Origin: Vicia villosa
Taxonomy: Eukaryota > Streptophyta > Magnoliopsida > Fabales > Fabaceae
NCBI RefSeq assembly: GCF_029867415.1
Contig: NW_026705155.1
Coordinates: 992,001 to 1,056,000 of the forward strand
DNA: 64,000 bases
Direction of reading: 5' to 3'
Within the stretch, counting starts at the first letter, position 1, and the number at the start of each line of letters is the position of its first letter. Of the stretch, positions 1 to 11,600 are shown piece after piece. Both the position numbers and the translations under genes were made by a program. The notes below the pieces were generated by a model. That model ran no database searches and was not told where the DNA came from. It was given only the letters and a program-made list of their open reading frames with translations.

Positions 1-840
1 CCTTTTTACCCACTCCATAACTTAATCCTATAATGTTTGCAAAGGAAATTCTCTAAAATTTTTGGAAAAATCATGCTTTTATGGGAAAAGATGGATTTTT
101 AATGAATGTATGAATGCATGGATGCATGAATGCCACATATACAAACATGGTAAAGCAAACACGGTGATGCAAACATGGTAACGCAAACATGGTAATTCAA
201 ACATAACTCTACAAACATGGTAACACAAACACGGTACACACAAGTTCAACGGTCCAGCGTCACGAGCATGAGGTCAGAGAACCAAACATGGGATAGTACT
301 AGGGTTTATCACCTGCAAAACATGTTCTACTGATACGTCAGAGTCCACATTTTTCTTTCGGATATTACCGGCTTGCACAACTGAACTTGTGAGCTAGAAA
401 TATTCTCAAGAAAAACTCGTCTGAGTGTGGTTCTCTGCATGACAACTATCCAAGTCTTCACCTGGATCGTTTCTGCACCACGTCCTAATAAGGCCAGGAT
501 GGGTTGGGGTTCTACAGCCAACTCAGCTTCTACAGTTCAATGAAAGCAATAATGTCTTCGCAACTGAACTTGCTAAACATATACTACCAACAAGGAACCT
601 CCACTGAGCGGAAGGATACTCATGCTGACTTTTTAAGGACTGAACTCCTTGTATGCCATACATGACTATACCTTCCACCTAATTCTTATGTGTACTTAAT
701 CCGGGTTAGGATTTGTCCATAATGTATCACTTGTAACTGAATCACACAAGTAACAGGACCAAGGAACCACACATGTAACAAGAATAAAATAAAAACAAAA
801 CAAATAGAAATAACCCTTTCTTTGGAAACAATAAAAAGAT
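1..840 (-). mobile_element. Ogre M 5' leader (minus strand)
   Basis: This is the leader downstream of the primer site of a minus-strand Ogre. Read on the minus strand, it has stretches resembling the leader of Ogre B at 17700-18460, such as a 'cagtggagg' block near 600-615. The ATGCATTCATGCATTCAT-type block at 85-130 resembles the one just before ORF1 of Ogre B. Bases 130-240 hold a short degenerate repeat of 'caaacatggtaa' about every 15 bases. No intact ORF is present. ORF1 would lie beyond the left edge of the window. Confidence 0.6.
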
Positions 841-860
841 GGTCCCCAGTGAAGTCGCCA
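841..860 (-). promoter_or_regulatory. Primer binding site (tRNA-Arg) of Ogre M
   Basis: On the minus strand this reads TGGCGACTTCACTGGGGACC, starting six bases after the LTR end. Plant tRNA-Arg ending ...CCCAGTGGAGTCG plus CCA would pair with all but one or two positions. tRNA-Arg priming is a known trait of Ogre elements. Confidence 0.8.
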
Positions 861-1544
861 TTTTTCTGTCGCGGGGAAAAATCGTTGTTTTTCTAAAATG
901 AGACACCTGATGCCTTCTTTGGGCTCGAGTGCTCAAAAAAATGATTTTTCTTTTGTACCGACCAAACTTTTTATTATTTCCAAAGGAGGAAAAGGAAAAA
1001 AGCTGCAATAACCTTAAAAGTGGGGGGAGAGATCTTGGGTAAGAGGGTTGGTTATACGAAGGGAAGGTATTAGCACCCAACGTATCTATAGTACTCTATA
1101 GGTTTCTTTGTTTTGTTTATTCCATTCTTGTTATGGTGAAGGTTCTTGTGAGAAAGAGGTGGGACCTAAGGTGTTTGTTTGATTATGCTCGCAAAGATCA
1201 TCGCGATCCTCTGCATACATATCCCTTAGAGGGAATCAGAGCATCTGTAGCTCGGGGTCTACGGGTGCTAAGGTTTGAATGGTTTTTTTTGTTTTGTTTT
1301 GCTCGCCAAGGATACGACCTTGTGCCTACGTATTCTCAAAGGGATGTTGAGAAAGTCAGAGCAATCGTAGTTCCCACTTATGCTAGTGGAAGCAAAGGAA
1401 AAGAGACAAATGTCATCTCTATGTCCGATGTATCTAATCTATATAATCACATACATCTGTTTGTTTTTGTTTGAAAATCTTTTCATTATAAGCCCTGGGC
1501 CATGCCACTTATGGCGCTTAGAATGATAAAGATGTTTTTTGTTT

Positions 1545-1765
1545 AACCAGCCTTGTGGCAAAAACTTTCAATGAAGTCAGCCTTGTGACAAAAAGTTTTG
1601 ATTAATCAGCCAGCCTTGTGGCAAAAGTTTCAATGAAGTCAGCCTTGTGACAAAAACTTTGATTAATCAGCCAATATGGTGGCAAAACGGTTTGATTGAT
1701 TAGCCAGCCTTGTGGCAAGAAAAAGTTTGATTGATTAGCCAGCCTTGTGGCAAAAAGTTTGATTG
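1545..1765 (-). repeat. Tandem short hairpins in U5 of Ogre M
   Basis: About seven units alternate between GTCAGCCTTGTGAC and GCCAGCCTTGTGGC, separated by A/T-rich spacers. Each can fold into a 4-bp stem with a six-base loop. One unit has the loop ATATGG with the same GCCA/TGGC stem. The related array in the 3' UTR of the same element is at 6246-6577. Confidence 0.65.
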
Positions 1766-3360
1766 ATTGATTGTTTGTGATGATATAGAAGAGATACTCC
1801 TATCATAGAGATGATAAATGTCTAATCTCCTAGGGTATTTGATTTGGATATTGGGGATGCTTATAAGAAGCCCGTGGGTCCTTGTACGAAGCCCAAGAGG
1901 AGGCTATCCGAGGGTCCTTGCATTGTAAGCCCAAGAGGAGGCTATGGGAGGGACAATCCAGGGTCCTTGCATTGTAAGCCCAAGAGGAGGCTATGGGAGG
2001 GTCACTCGTTTGTACAAAGCCCAAGGGGAGGCATGGTATAGTTGGTTTGAGCTCTTAGAGCGATTTCACCGAGAAACCATACTCTATGTCCTAACCTAAA
2101 CTAGGGAGATTCTTTGCACGAAGCCCAATAGGAGGCTATGGGGAACCTAGTGTTGTACTAAGTTGAACAAGCATATATAACACAATCACAAGTATGAACA
2201 AGTACGAACAAACATGAACAAGTACATGAACAAATATGAACAGTTATACATATATGACAAAGTGTGTGTATATAATGGAGTTTATGAAGGAAATATACCT
2301 GTGAGCATGATCCATTTGTATACACGGGGCTCGGGACTTATACTCGAGGAGAGGTCCACTTGAGTTTATTCAAAGCTATGTAAACAGGTATTTACAAAAG
2401 GGCTTGGGACTTATACCTACATGGAGGCCCATGGTATTTTTGGGAAGATTTAAAGAAAACCTTCATTTTTGATTTGTTATTCAAAGTTAAAAAACAAATT
2501 GATTGAGATATGTAAAAAAGGCGTACAATGAAATACCTAATCTCATGTTCTGGAATGGGACTTATACCTATGTGGAGGCCCATGTTTTATTTTATAAAAC
2601 ATGGTTGATTGTTTTATTTACAGACGCGTCGTTTGAGAAACTGTTTGAAAGTTGTTTTGAAAGAAGTTTATTTGTTTGAAGAAAAACTGTACAAAGGCAA
2701 AGGTCTGTACAAAAGGGGCTTGGGACTTATACCTACATGGAGGCCCATGGTATATTGAAAAATTTTGTTTCTTTGGAGTTTTGTTGTTTTGGAAATGATT
2801 TGAAAATTGTTTGAAAAGATTTTATTTTGAAGAAAGTTTTATTGTTTTGAAAACTGTACAAAAAAAAGAAAAGAAATGGGACTTACACTCTCTAATATTC
2901 GAGAGGCCCCACTTCGTTTTGAAAATTGATTGATTAGTCAAAAGGATTTAATCAAAAAGAAGTGGTTTATCGTTTTGAAAAAGAATCGCGATAGCTCGTC
3001 TTAAAACGATTTGAATTTTGACAAAAGTCAACTTAATTAAGTTAAAACAAGTTTTAATGCTTAATTAAGACCTAAATGATTAGGGTTTGATCACAAAAAA
3101 TATTTACAAGTGATTAGGTTAAAAATTAAATGAAAAACAATATTTAAAGTATTTAAAAACACTTAAAAATGTATCATTTTAAACCTAATTAAAAGCATAT
3201 TAAATAAATCCTTTTTTATGATTTTTTTTTATATTGTTAAAATATGTATATTAAATAAAAGATGTGTAAAAAATGAAATAAAAATGAGTTAATTTGATTG
3301 GTCAATGAATTAATTAAAGTTGTGTAAAAAATTGAAAGAAAATAGTGATAAAAAAATGTT

Positions 3361-3440
3361 TTGGCCCCCATGAGTGTTGAACTCGCGCCCTCTCTCTCAC
3401 AACTCAAAAACTTAACCAACCAGACCACGCGCGTGGTCTG
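3361..3440 (-). other. tRNA-like module in LTR of Ogre M
   Basis: On the minus strand an A-box-like TGGTCTGGTTGG is followed about 35 bases later by the B-box-like GAGTTCAACAC. A run of seven T on the minus strand follows, near 3350-3356. This is the order of an internal RNA polymerase III promoter and terminator. It is not a complete tRNA. It could be a SINE head, a tRNA-derived insertion or chance; the similar module at 10371-10452 in another LTR family supports something real. Confidence 0.4.
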
Positions 3441-5975
3441 TTAATCTCTTGTAATGAATTAAATATATTTTGAATCAAGTTCCTAAGTTCAGTTTCAAAA
3501 TTTGGCGCCAAGAAAACAACCCCCAAACTGAATTTGAAAATTCTGAAAACTGAATTGTTTGGATCAAGTGAATAGCCTAACTTGCTCGATTTTTCATAAG
3601 GAACACAATGGTATCATTTAATTGCATTTATTTTAACTTTGAGGCTATCAATTTTCTGATGAACACGAAGAACCCTAATTCTGAGTTTCAATCTGAAATC
3701 GTGTATGTGCATGATAAGTTGCAATTGATTGAGGGTTAATGATCCATACATATGCAGAAACATGATGGTAAACCAGTTTTTCATTTATGATGCATGTATG
3801 ATAGAGTTTGAAGTTCAAGAGAGCTTACCTTCTAAAACGGCCACCTGAGAATTGAATTTTGCAATAGGGGTGTTACAGAAGTTGCTTGATGATCTGGATA
3901 GCTTCAATGGACCTTATGGAAGGTGTCTGGATGCTTGGAATGAATTGAAAACCCCTGGAGCAGTTGGTGGTACCCGATCTGCAGTAGGAGCAAGTGAGAA
4001 TCGAGCTTGATGATTCTGATGTTTCAGGTTGATGATGAGTGTTTGGATAGTTCATATGAAGTATATGGATGGTGTTTGAAGTGTTAGTTTGGACAGAAAT
4101 GACCTGGAATTGATTTTGGCATGATAAGGCTTAGGTTATGCATATTTGAGAAGTGAGATGATGATTCTGAGATTTGAGGTGTTTTTGGGTGTATGAGTGA
4201 TTCAAACACATCCCATATGATGTTTATGAGATGTTAGAATCATTACTTTGGCCAGAACTTCAAGGGTTTAGAGGTTGGGATTTCTACCTCTTTGAAACTT
4301 AAGAAACTTGCAATTCAAGAAAGAAAGAGAAAACCCATAATTTGTGAGGTTTTGGTGTGAATTTGGAAGTGATTTGAACCTCTATTTATAGGCCAAAGAG
4401 TCTGAACTCAGAGCTTTGCAACTTGCTTCAAAGTTTGATGATTTGGCTTAAGGGATAGAAAGGAATCTTTCACATTTAATGCATATGGTTAAAAGTAACT
4501 AAACCATGGTTATTTCTCTAAGCTTTTTATCTCTTTCCATTCTGATCTCAAACCAGAAATATCTTTCAATTATTGCCTCTATGTGTCATCAATTGGATCA
4601 TTTGGTAGAATAGTGCATAACTTTGGTAAAAATGGCTTGTAATTTCATGCATAATGGTCACTAATGGCAAAATTCAAAACCATAGCTACACTCCATGTTT
4701 TTTCATGCTCTTGGACATTTTGGAAAGCTCATGTTGTGTACTTCAAAACCCTAGTTGGAAGTTTCCTCAAGACCTTTAAGGAAATGGGTGAAAAAGATCC
4801 ATGAACTTTGAAGAAAATGAAGTTTTAAGTGAAATTTTCCAAAGATGCCAACTTTGAAGCACCATATCTATTAAATGGTTGATCTTATGGAAAAAAATTA
4901 TATGTGACAAAGTTCTTCATTGGATCAAAATCTACAACTTTCATGTTGGAAGTTTTTTTCAGTTTGTAGGTGAAATTTTGAGAAATTCCCTTCCAAAGTT
5001 TGGAAAAAACCATTGAAAAACACTTAGAAAATTTTCTAAGTATGGAAAGTCAAACTTTTGACTTTTTGATTCTTGATTGATTTTCTTGATTTTTCTTGAT
5101 CAAATGACTTCATATATCATATATTGATGATTCAAAACTTCAAAAGTCATGGTTGACCAAAATTCCCCAAAAGTCAATGGTGATCTTGTGCAGTTGACTT
5201 TTTCAGACGAATCGCGTTTCTGGAGATTTCAAATGAAACAGGTTATCCTCACCAAATGAATGGTATGAATGGATCACATTGAAGCATTATAGGATATTGA
5301 GCCATGGTTTGAGTTGTGGCACCATGTCCTGATTAAAAAGGCAGTTGTTCAGTGAATTAGGTCAAAAACCCTAATTGTCGACCTGATGAAATTGATGACT
5401 GTGGATCTTGAATTGAGATGTAATTTCCATTGGATGTTGTCATAGGGATTATTTGAGGATGATTGAAACCTTTGATTGACTTCCTGGGGATTTTTAGGGT
5501 TTCCCAAATGTGATCCCTGATTTTAGTCCCTGATAGTTCAAAACCCTGATCTGAGGATTTGCAATTTCACTGTTGATCAATCCTTGTGTAGGAGATGTCT
5601 TGAGCCAATGGATTAGGTCAAAATGATGTACTTGGGGTCTTGAGGTCATGTCCCAAGTCATTATGTCAAATTCTGAGTAAAAGTCAAGAGTATGTTGTCT
5701 TCAGTCAAAACCCTAATCTGGTTGGTTCAGAGCCTTTGAGCTTGTTGAAATGAATCTCTGAGGACCAAATGTTGATTGTTGATGAAGATGATTCATCTGT
5801 AATGAAGGGAGAACAAAACCCTAATTGATTGTTACTTGTACCGATGAGTGATTTCCTGATCAAATCCTGCTGAGTCACAAGTAGCAAACACAAGCTATGC
5901 AATTTGTTAGAGATGCAAATGATGCATATGCTATGATATGAGGTGGTATCTTAGGTCAAAAATTGGGGTATGACA

Positions 5976-5991
5976 GATGCCCCTATTTAAG
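5976..5991 (-). promoter_or_regulatory. Polypurine tract of Ogre M
   Basis: The minus strand reads CTTAAATAGGGGCATC directly before the LTR start. It is identical to the tract before LTR1 of Ogre B at 14307-14322. It primes plus-strand DNA synthesis in LTR elements. Confidence 0.75.
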
Positions 5992-6885
5992 TTTCTTCAA
6001 CCTGAGACATGAAGATTGAAAATCTTCGTTTTGATAGGGTGGAAGAGACTTAAATATCAGAAGACGCAAATTTTGGACCTAAGATACCAAAATTGCAAAT
6101 GATGCAAGGATATCTTTACCGAGGGGATATCGAGAACTGACTCCGCTGGGGAAAAGAGATCGGGAAGGATATCTCAATCCGTTTTAGGAAGAGAATCCGT
6201 TTTTCGGGAAAGCAAGTGTATGCTTCACCGGGGAATGATAGCTTTGTAAGAAAAGCTTACCTACCGACATTACCAACTATCAGCATAGGGATAGACTTGT
6301 TAATAATGCGAAGGTGAAAGGTATGAAACTGTGTTACCGACTATCAGCATGGTGATAGACTTGACATGGTAAAAAGAGTTTCAAAGGTTCGGTTAATATT
6401 ATCGACTATCAGCATTGGGATAGACATGTTTAATAATATAACCAAAACAAAAAGTTACCGACTACCAGCCTTGTGATAGTGGTTCTGAAGACATGATCAA
6501 TTATCAGCCGAGTGATAAAATGATCCTGGAGACTTTGGTAGGGAAATTACTGGTTATTCAGCCTTGTGAACAGTAATAAGGCCCTGATTGTCAAATGGTC
6601 TTCATGATTGATTTCCTTGAGAGGAAAAATCTTTTGGAAGAGACATAAGCTGCTCTGATGACGAGGCTATTGCTTATTGTCTGTTTTTCACGACTCTATT
6701 TGGGGAATCGGAACTTGAATCTTTGGTGAAGACAAGGTTCTATCCATGAATGATTTTGGAAAGAAACAGTCAAACAAGACTTTGTACCCATGAGGAATGA
6801 ACTCAACCTGGGATTTTCTCCTTTATTTTGATAGGAGAAACTAAAGAAACCTTCTTCCACGAGGAATGATCTCAGTGGGGAACTG
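5992..6885 (-). mobile_element. Ogre M 3' UTR with hairpin array
   Basis: This is non-coding sequence upstream (minus strand) of the polypurine tract. Between 6246 and 6577 it holds a series of perfect or near-perfect hairpins: 6246-6260, 6277-6294, 6341-6358, 6406-6423, 6461-6480, 6501-6518, and a longer bulged one at 6545-6577. Stems differ (CTATCA/TGATAG, TTATCA/TGATAA, ATTACTG..TTCA/TGAACAGTAAT) while most loops are six bases of the type GCNNNG. No coding potential was seen. Confidence 0.65.
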
Positions 6886-6951
6886 GAGATGCAAATGATG
6901 CATATGCTATGATATGAGGTGGTATCTTAGGTCAAAAATTTGGGTATGACA
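6886..6951 (-). repeat. 66-bp stub of the Ogre M LTR start
   Basis: This is a near-exact second copy of 5910-5975, the first 66 bases of the minus-strand LTR, with one visible change in the G run. It is fused to the 3' UTR on one side and ends exactly at the LTR terminus on the other. It is best read as the remnant of the 5' LTR after a deletion that removed the rest of that LTR and the internal region. The bases beyond 6951 would then be the old insertion flank. Confidence 0.7.
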
Positions 6952-8683
6952 CTTAAGGTTACCAAAAATGCTAAGTTAATATCACGTTTTTACAAACATC
7001 ACATTGTTACGAATACCACGTTTTTACAAATATCATGTTTTTACACTCTTGTTTTAATGTTTTTTCAAAACTCAAGACAAATGTATGCATTGCATCTCAT
7101 GAATTCATTATTAAACAAATTCTGCTACAGAACTTCAAAAGTTAGCAACTGAAAGAACCTGCACAGGGTACAACTAATGACTAAAAGTCATCGCGACAGA
7201 CAATATTAATCCAAGAAGCCAGGTCTCCTACGTATACAAGGGGCATGGCACGCTTCGCCCAAATCAATCTGGGGCAATCAAGTCAAGATTCGAAGAATCT
7301 CTCAAAGGCGCCAAAGCAATCAGGGGCATGCATCCAAATAGATCTGAAGCTACTTCCCAACCAACATGGGATATTGTCTTTGGCCTATGATTACTAGGGG
7401 CATGTCGCCCATAGTGCACGTCTCATAAAGTCCTCGCGAGACGAATCTTTTCAAAGTCTCTACTGGCAGGGGCAAATCTATGCAAGTCCAGTTTGACATC
7501 TTGATCAATACTCAGCGGCGTGTCCTAATCAAATCCAGGAATGGTAGTTACTATAATACTGGGGGCAATGTTCAAGGCATCCATGCCTTCACACAGCTTC
7601 GATTTCACAAGATCATATCTCCACAGAGTAATCATTAAGAAGATATCTTCAAACATACTCGTCCCGACAAAGACATGACTCCCCAACAGAGTTTACATCT
7701 TCCACACTACCGGTTCTCCAACACTTTTCTCTTCTCCAACATGGTGTATTAATATCTCTAATCCCCAATCAGGGTACATCAAGTTACTGATCATCCCCAA
7801 GCAATAATCATAAATTCCCAGCTGAGCATCTTCAAGACAAGGTAAATTACAAAGTTCGAATCTTATTCAAAGCAAAGCCTAACGCACGGCCCTCTAGACA
7901 TCTTAGGATGCAAATCGGATTAGTCTAACGCACGACTTATTCATCAACCTAATGCACGGTTTTCCAGACATATGAGGATGCAATTGAGAATAGTCTAACG
8001 CACAATTTATTCTTTGACCTAACGCACAGTTTTCCAGACATCTGAGGATGCAATTGAGAATAGTCTAACGCACGATTTATTTTTCGACCTAACGCACGGT
8101 TTTCCAGACATCTGAGGATGCAATTGAGAATAGTCTAACGCACGATTTATTCTTCGACCTAACGCACGGTCTTCCAGACATCTACGGATGCAAATTGGAT
8201 TAGTCTAACGCACGACATATCCTTCATCCTAACGCACGGTTTTCCAGACATCTGAGGATGCAATTGAGAATAGTCTAAACGCGCGATTTATTCTTCGACC
8301 TAACACACGGTTTTCCAGACATCTGAGGATGCAAATCGGATCTGATCTGACATACGACATATCCTCCAGCCCAACGTACGGTTTTTTCCAGACATCTGCT
8401 GATGCAAGCTAGACCCAGTCTTTTCCTCAGAAACAGTCTAACGTACGACACATTCTGACTCTCAAGTATATCAATTCGGATGGCATCTTCAAGCCCATCT
8501 CCATCATAGATCTTCTCCAAACACCTGGATGGCATCTTCAAGCCCATCTCCTACAAAAGTCCCTACTTCAGCTAGGGCAAAATTCTTGGTATTCTAGTGT
8601 TTAATCATCTTCCACCTTTAGATACCGACTGGCATACAAACCACTCTACATCTTCAGGTTTAAGATAATTGAACAGGGGCAGC
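6952..8683 (+). mobile_element. Ogre A 3' UTR
   Basis: Non-coding sequence leads to the polypurine stretch GAACAGGGGCAGC and then to the LTR start at 8684. It contains the 70-bp minisatellite (7874-8480). The left edge is cut by the minus-strand Ogre M. No intact ORF was seen. This organisation, a long repeat-rich 3' UTR before the LTR, matches Ogre B and what is known of legume Ogre elements. Confidence 0.6.
7874..8480 (+). repeat. Minisatellite, period about 70 bp
   Basis: Eight to nine diverged tandem copies are built around 'cctaacgcacggttttccag' and 'gtctaacgcacgatttattc'. Unit starts fall near 7880, 7951, 8020, 8090, 8160, 8229, 8300 and 8370. It lies in the Ogre A 3' UTR just upstream of the LTR, the position where Ogre elements are known to grow satellite-like repeats. 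Confidence 0.8.
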
Positions 8684-11600
8684 TGTCATACCCCAAAATT
8701 TGCCCATACTATTTCTCCTATTCAAAATCAAATTAATACACAAAGTTCCAAGACACCCTCTCCTAAACAAGGTTCAAAGAAGTAGGGTTTTGTTGTTCTG
8801 AGGGAAAATCAATGAACCAAAGGCTCCAAGACATCCCATATGGTCTATGATACCCCACAATATCTCCATGACAAATTTCAGGCATCAATTCAAAAGATTG
8901 ATCACTTAATAGCTCAGAAAGTCAACAGTCGACTGATTTGACCTAAAAGACAACTGTGGTCAAAGTACAGTCAGAACTCTTGATTTTTTGTCAACATCCT
9001 TATATTGAAGTATCATTCACCATTTGATCAAGGGTTAATCATGGTTCATCAAGGAAAGATCAGAAATCAACAATTCAAAAGTTTCTAAAACTAGGGTTTT
9101 CATAGGAGAAAGTCAACTGAACTTTGACAAGCCATAACTCCTACATGGAACATCAAAAATTTCCCATCCAAAGCTCATTTTTAAGGAAATTGAATTCTCT
9201 ACAAATTTGTCTCTCACATGCCAAGTCTAAAAATGCTCCATTTGAGAGATATGGACCAAAACATTATAGGTCATTTTCAAAAGTCAACAAAAAGCCACTT
9301 TTTTCAAAAGGACACACAAGGAGCATGGAAAATCATTTTGATATGAGAACAAAGACACTGGATAGAGGACTCTCTAAGGTTTCTAAAAAATCCAAGAACT
9401 TGGAAAAATATTGAAGTATGAGGAAATGGCAAGGTGTACAAGTTCACTGATTTTCAATATTGGGCAAAAATAGAAAGATTCAATATCAATTTTAAATCAA
9501 ATTTTCTCCAATCTTTCTCTTACTAATCAAACTTATTTTCCAAGAAACTCTTGACCTAATTCTAAACCTTATAAATACTCCAAGCCATCCATACAAGAGG
9601 AGGGACGAAAATTAGGAGAACAAGCTAGGGTTCCAACTTAAAAAAAATCTCAAAAAGTGTGTGAAGTCGTATCACAAGTTGCAACCATCATCTAGCCATA
9701 CAAACCGTCCCAATTTATTCACAAGGTATCAAAGGGTAAGCAAGAACTAAAGCATGAGTCCCATGTCACGTAAATACTCATACTACGTTGCTCATGTTCA
9801 TCCATATCTCTTAATTTTTGTATTGCACGTATTCGTATGTTTTAATGGGATTTGACAGTTTGTTTGAGTTTATGTCATATTTTAGAGGAGATTTGAGTCC
9901 TTAAATGGAAGCTTTAACGCACAACAACAGAAACACCATGGTTAGGGCAAGGAGCTCTCTTGGTTCGGTTTGCATGATACAACCCTTTCCAGACCAAAAC
10001 GATGGTCCCATCCAATTCATAACTTGTTAAATAGTAGACCTGGGTCGCTACATGTGTTTTTCTGAATCGTATTTGCAGGTTTTCAGAATTTCCAGAAATC
10101 GTTGCGAAATTCGCAGGTAAATCCATGGGAAAAATCGCATGAGTTTCCGCAGGTAACATGGAGAAGATGATGAACAGTAATGGTAGAAATCTTGACCATC
10201 ACACGTGGAGTGACCCAACCCTCTCATTGGCCAGTCAACGAAATCTCCGCCTCTCTCTTATCGCGATTAGTCACCATCACTCCAGGTGGATCCCACGTTT
10301 GACTCTTGGCCATTTATTACACGTTTTCATTTATTTTTGTTTTCATCTATTACCTGTACAAATCAATTGGGTGGCTCAGTTGGCAAAAGCAAGCGTATGA
10401 AGGTCTTGATAGGCAAGGGCAAGGGTTCGAACCCTGCCTCTTGCAAATTTTTATAATTATTTTGCTAGGTTGATCTTACAGATCCAGGCCGCGTGATCAG
10501 CATAAGCCTACGGTGCGCCTTTTCATTCTCACCATCAGATGCCCAGCCGTGCAGATCTGACGTCCTAGGAAGCTGCAGGACCACCATGGACCTCTATGAA
10601 GCACACACACTGGATCAGAGCTAAGTTTCTCAATTTCCTTTTATTTTAATTACATGAATATTTCTATTTTAATTTCCTTATTTTTCTTTTCTATTATAGT
10701 TATTATCATTTATATTTTTTACTTATCTTAATAAATTTCTTTTTTACATAGTAAAATTATAATCACCACTTTTTTAATCGAAAACCCAACTTTTCTCATA
10801 ACATTAAAATAATTGTTTTTTAGGCTAATATTATTTTTTGGGTTAATTGAATGCCTTAAACCCTGATTTTATGCATGATAACTAATCACTGTCAATGGTA
10901 GGTGTTATACATCAATGCACTTTTTAAGCCTTACAAACCCTATAGGTCACAATCAGTTTTCTTGAATAAACCTTTGGTTTAAGGGTAAGGTTTGTAAACC
11001 TTTTTAGGGTTTATGGATCATTCATGCACTAACGTCCTTCGTGGCTGATTTTCAGGATTAATCAATAATCTTCCGACTACACGCCAGGGCAATTGAAAAG
11101 CTAAGTTCTGATCCTTCCTTTTTTATTATTTAAATTATTTTACCTCTTATTTTGATTTTTACCTAGAGGTTAAATTGAGGTTTGTTTTCAATGCCAAGAA
11201 TTTCCCATACACTCATTTCCCTATTATTTTCCTGTTTAATTCTCAGATGTTCAGAGTTAATGTTCGAGGAAGATCAAGGCATTCAAAGATGCGCCTTTAT
11301 TTTTTCTGTACCCCATAAGGGTTTTATTCGAAGATGCGCCTTTATTTTTTCTGTACCCCATAAGGGTTTTTGCCTTTAATTTCCCCCATCCCCGCAGGTG
11401 TTTATTGTAATAGCGTAGGACTTTCATCTTTCCGCTTTTAATTTCCGTATGATATTAACTGCGTGGTTAGTAATTTAGGGAGTGATAACCATGAATTGAA
11501 CGTAGATCACCTAAATTACAAGATAAATGTAATTGAAGTTAACCACATGATCGTGCACCCACACACCTTTAGGGTAAACCTTCTTGTTGCCTGTTGCCTT

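Larger units (their letters stand above)
867..5975 (-). repeat. Ogre M long terminal repeat, 5.1 kb
   Basis: On the minus strand the LTR begins TGTCATACCCCAATTTTTGACC at 5975 and ends ...CCCCGCGACA at 867, so it has TG...CA ends and lies between a polypurine tract and a primer site. A TATA box (TATAAATA, minus) lies at 4390-4383. The U5 half holds an array of short hairpins (about 1545-1760), a run of 'aagcccaagaggaggctat' units about every 50 bases (1890-2140), and several copies of a 'gggacttatacctacatgg' block (2400-2910). A tRNA-like block lies at 3361-3440. The ORFs inside are short and look incidental. Confidence 0.8.

Noticed and set aside
7874..8480. CRISPR-like array
   Set aside because: The repeats are diverged, directly adjoining and in a plant retroelement 3' UTR. 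There are no unique spacers of constant size.
10371..10452. A genuine tRNA gene
   Set aside because: A and B boxes are perfect, but I cannot form an acceptor stem or a proper anticodon arm, and the block is embedded in an LTR. Kept as a tRNA-like module only.
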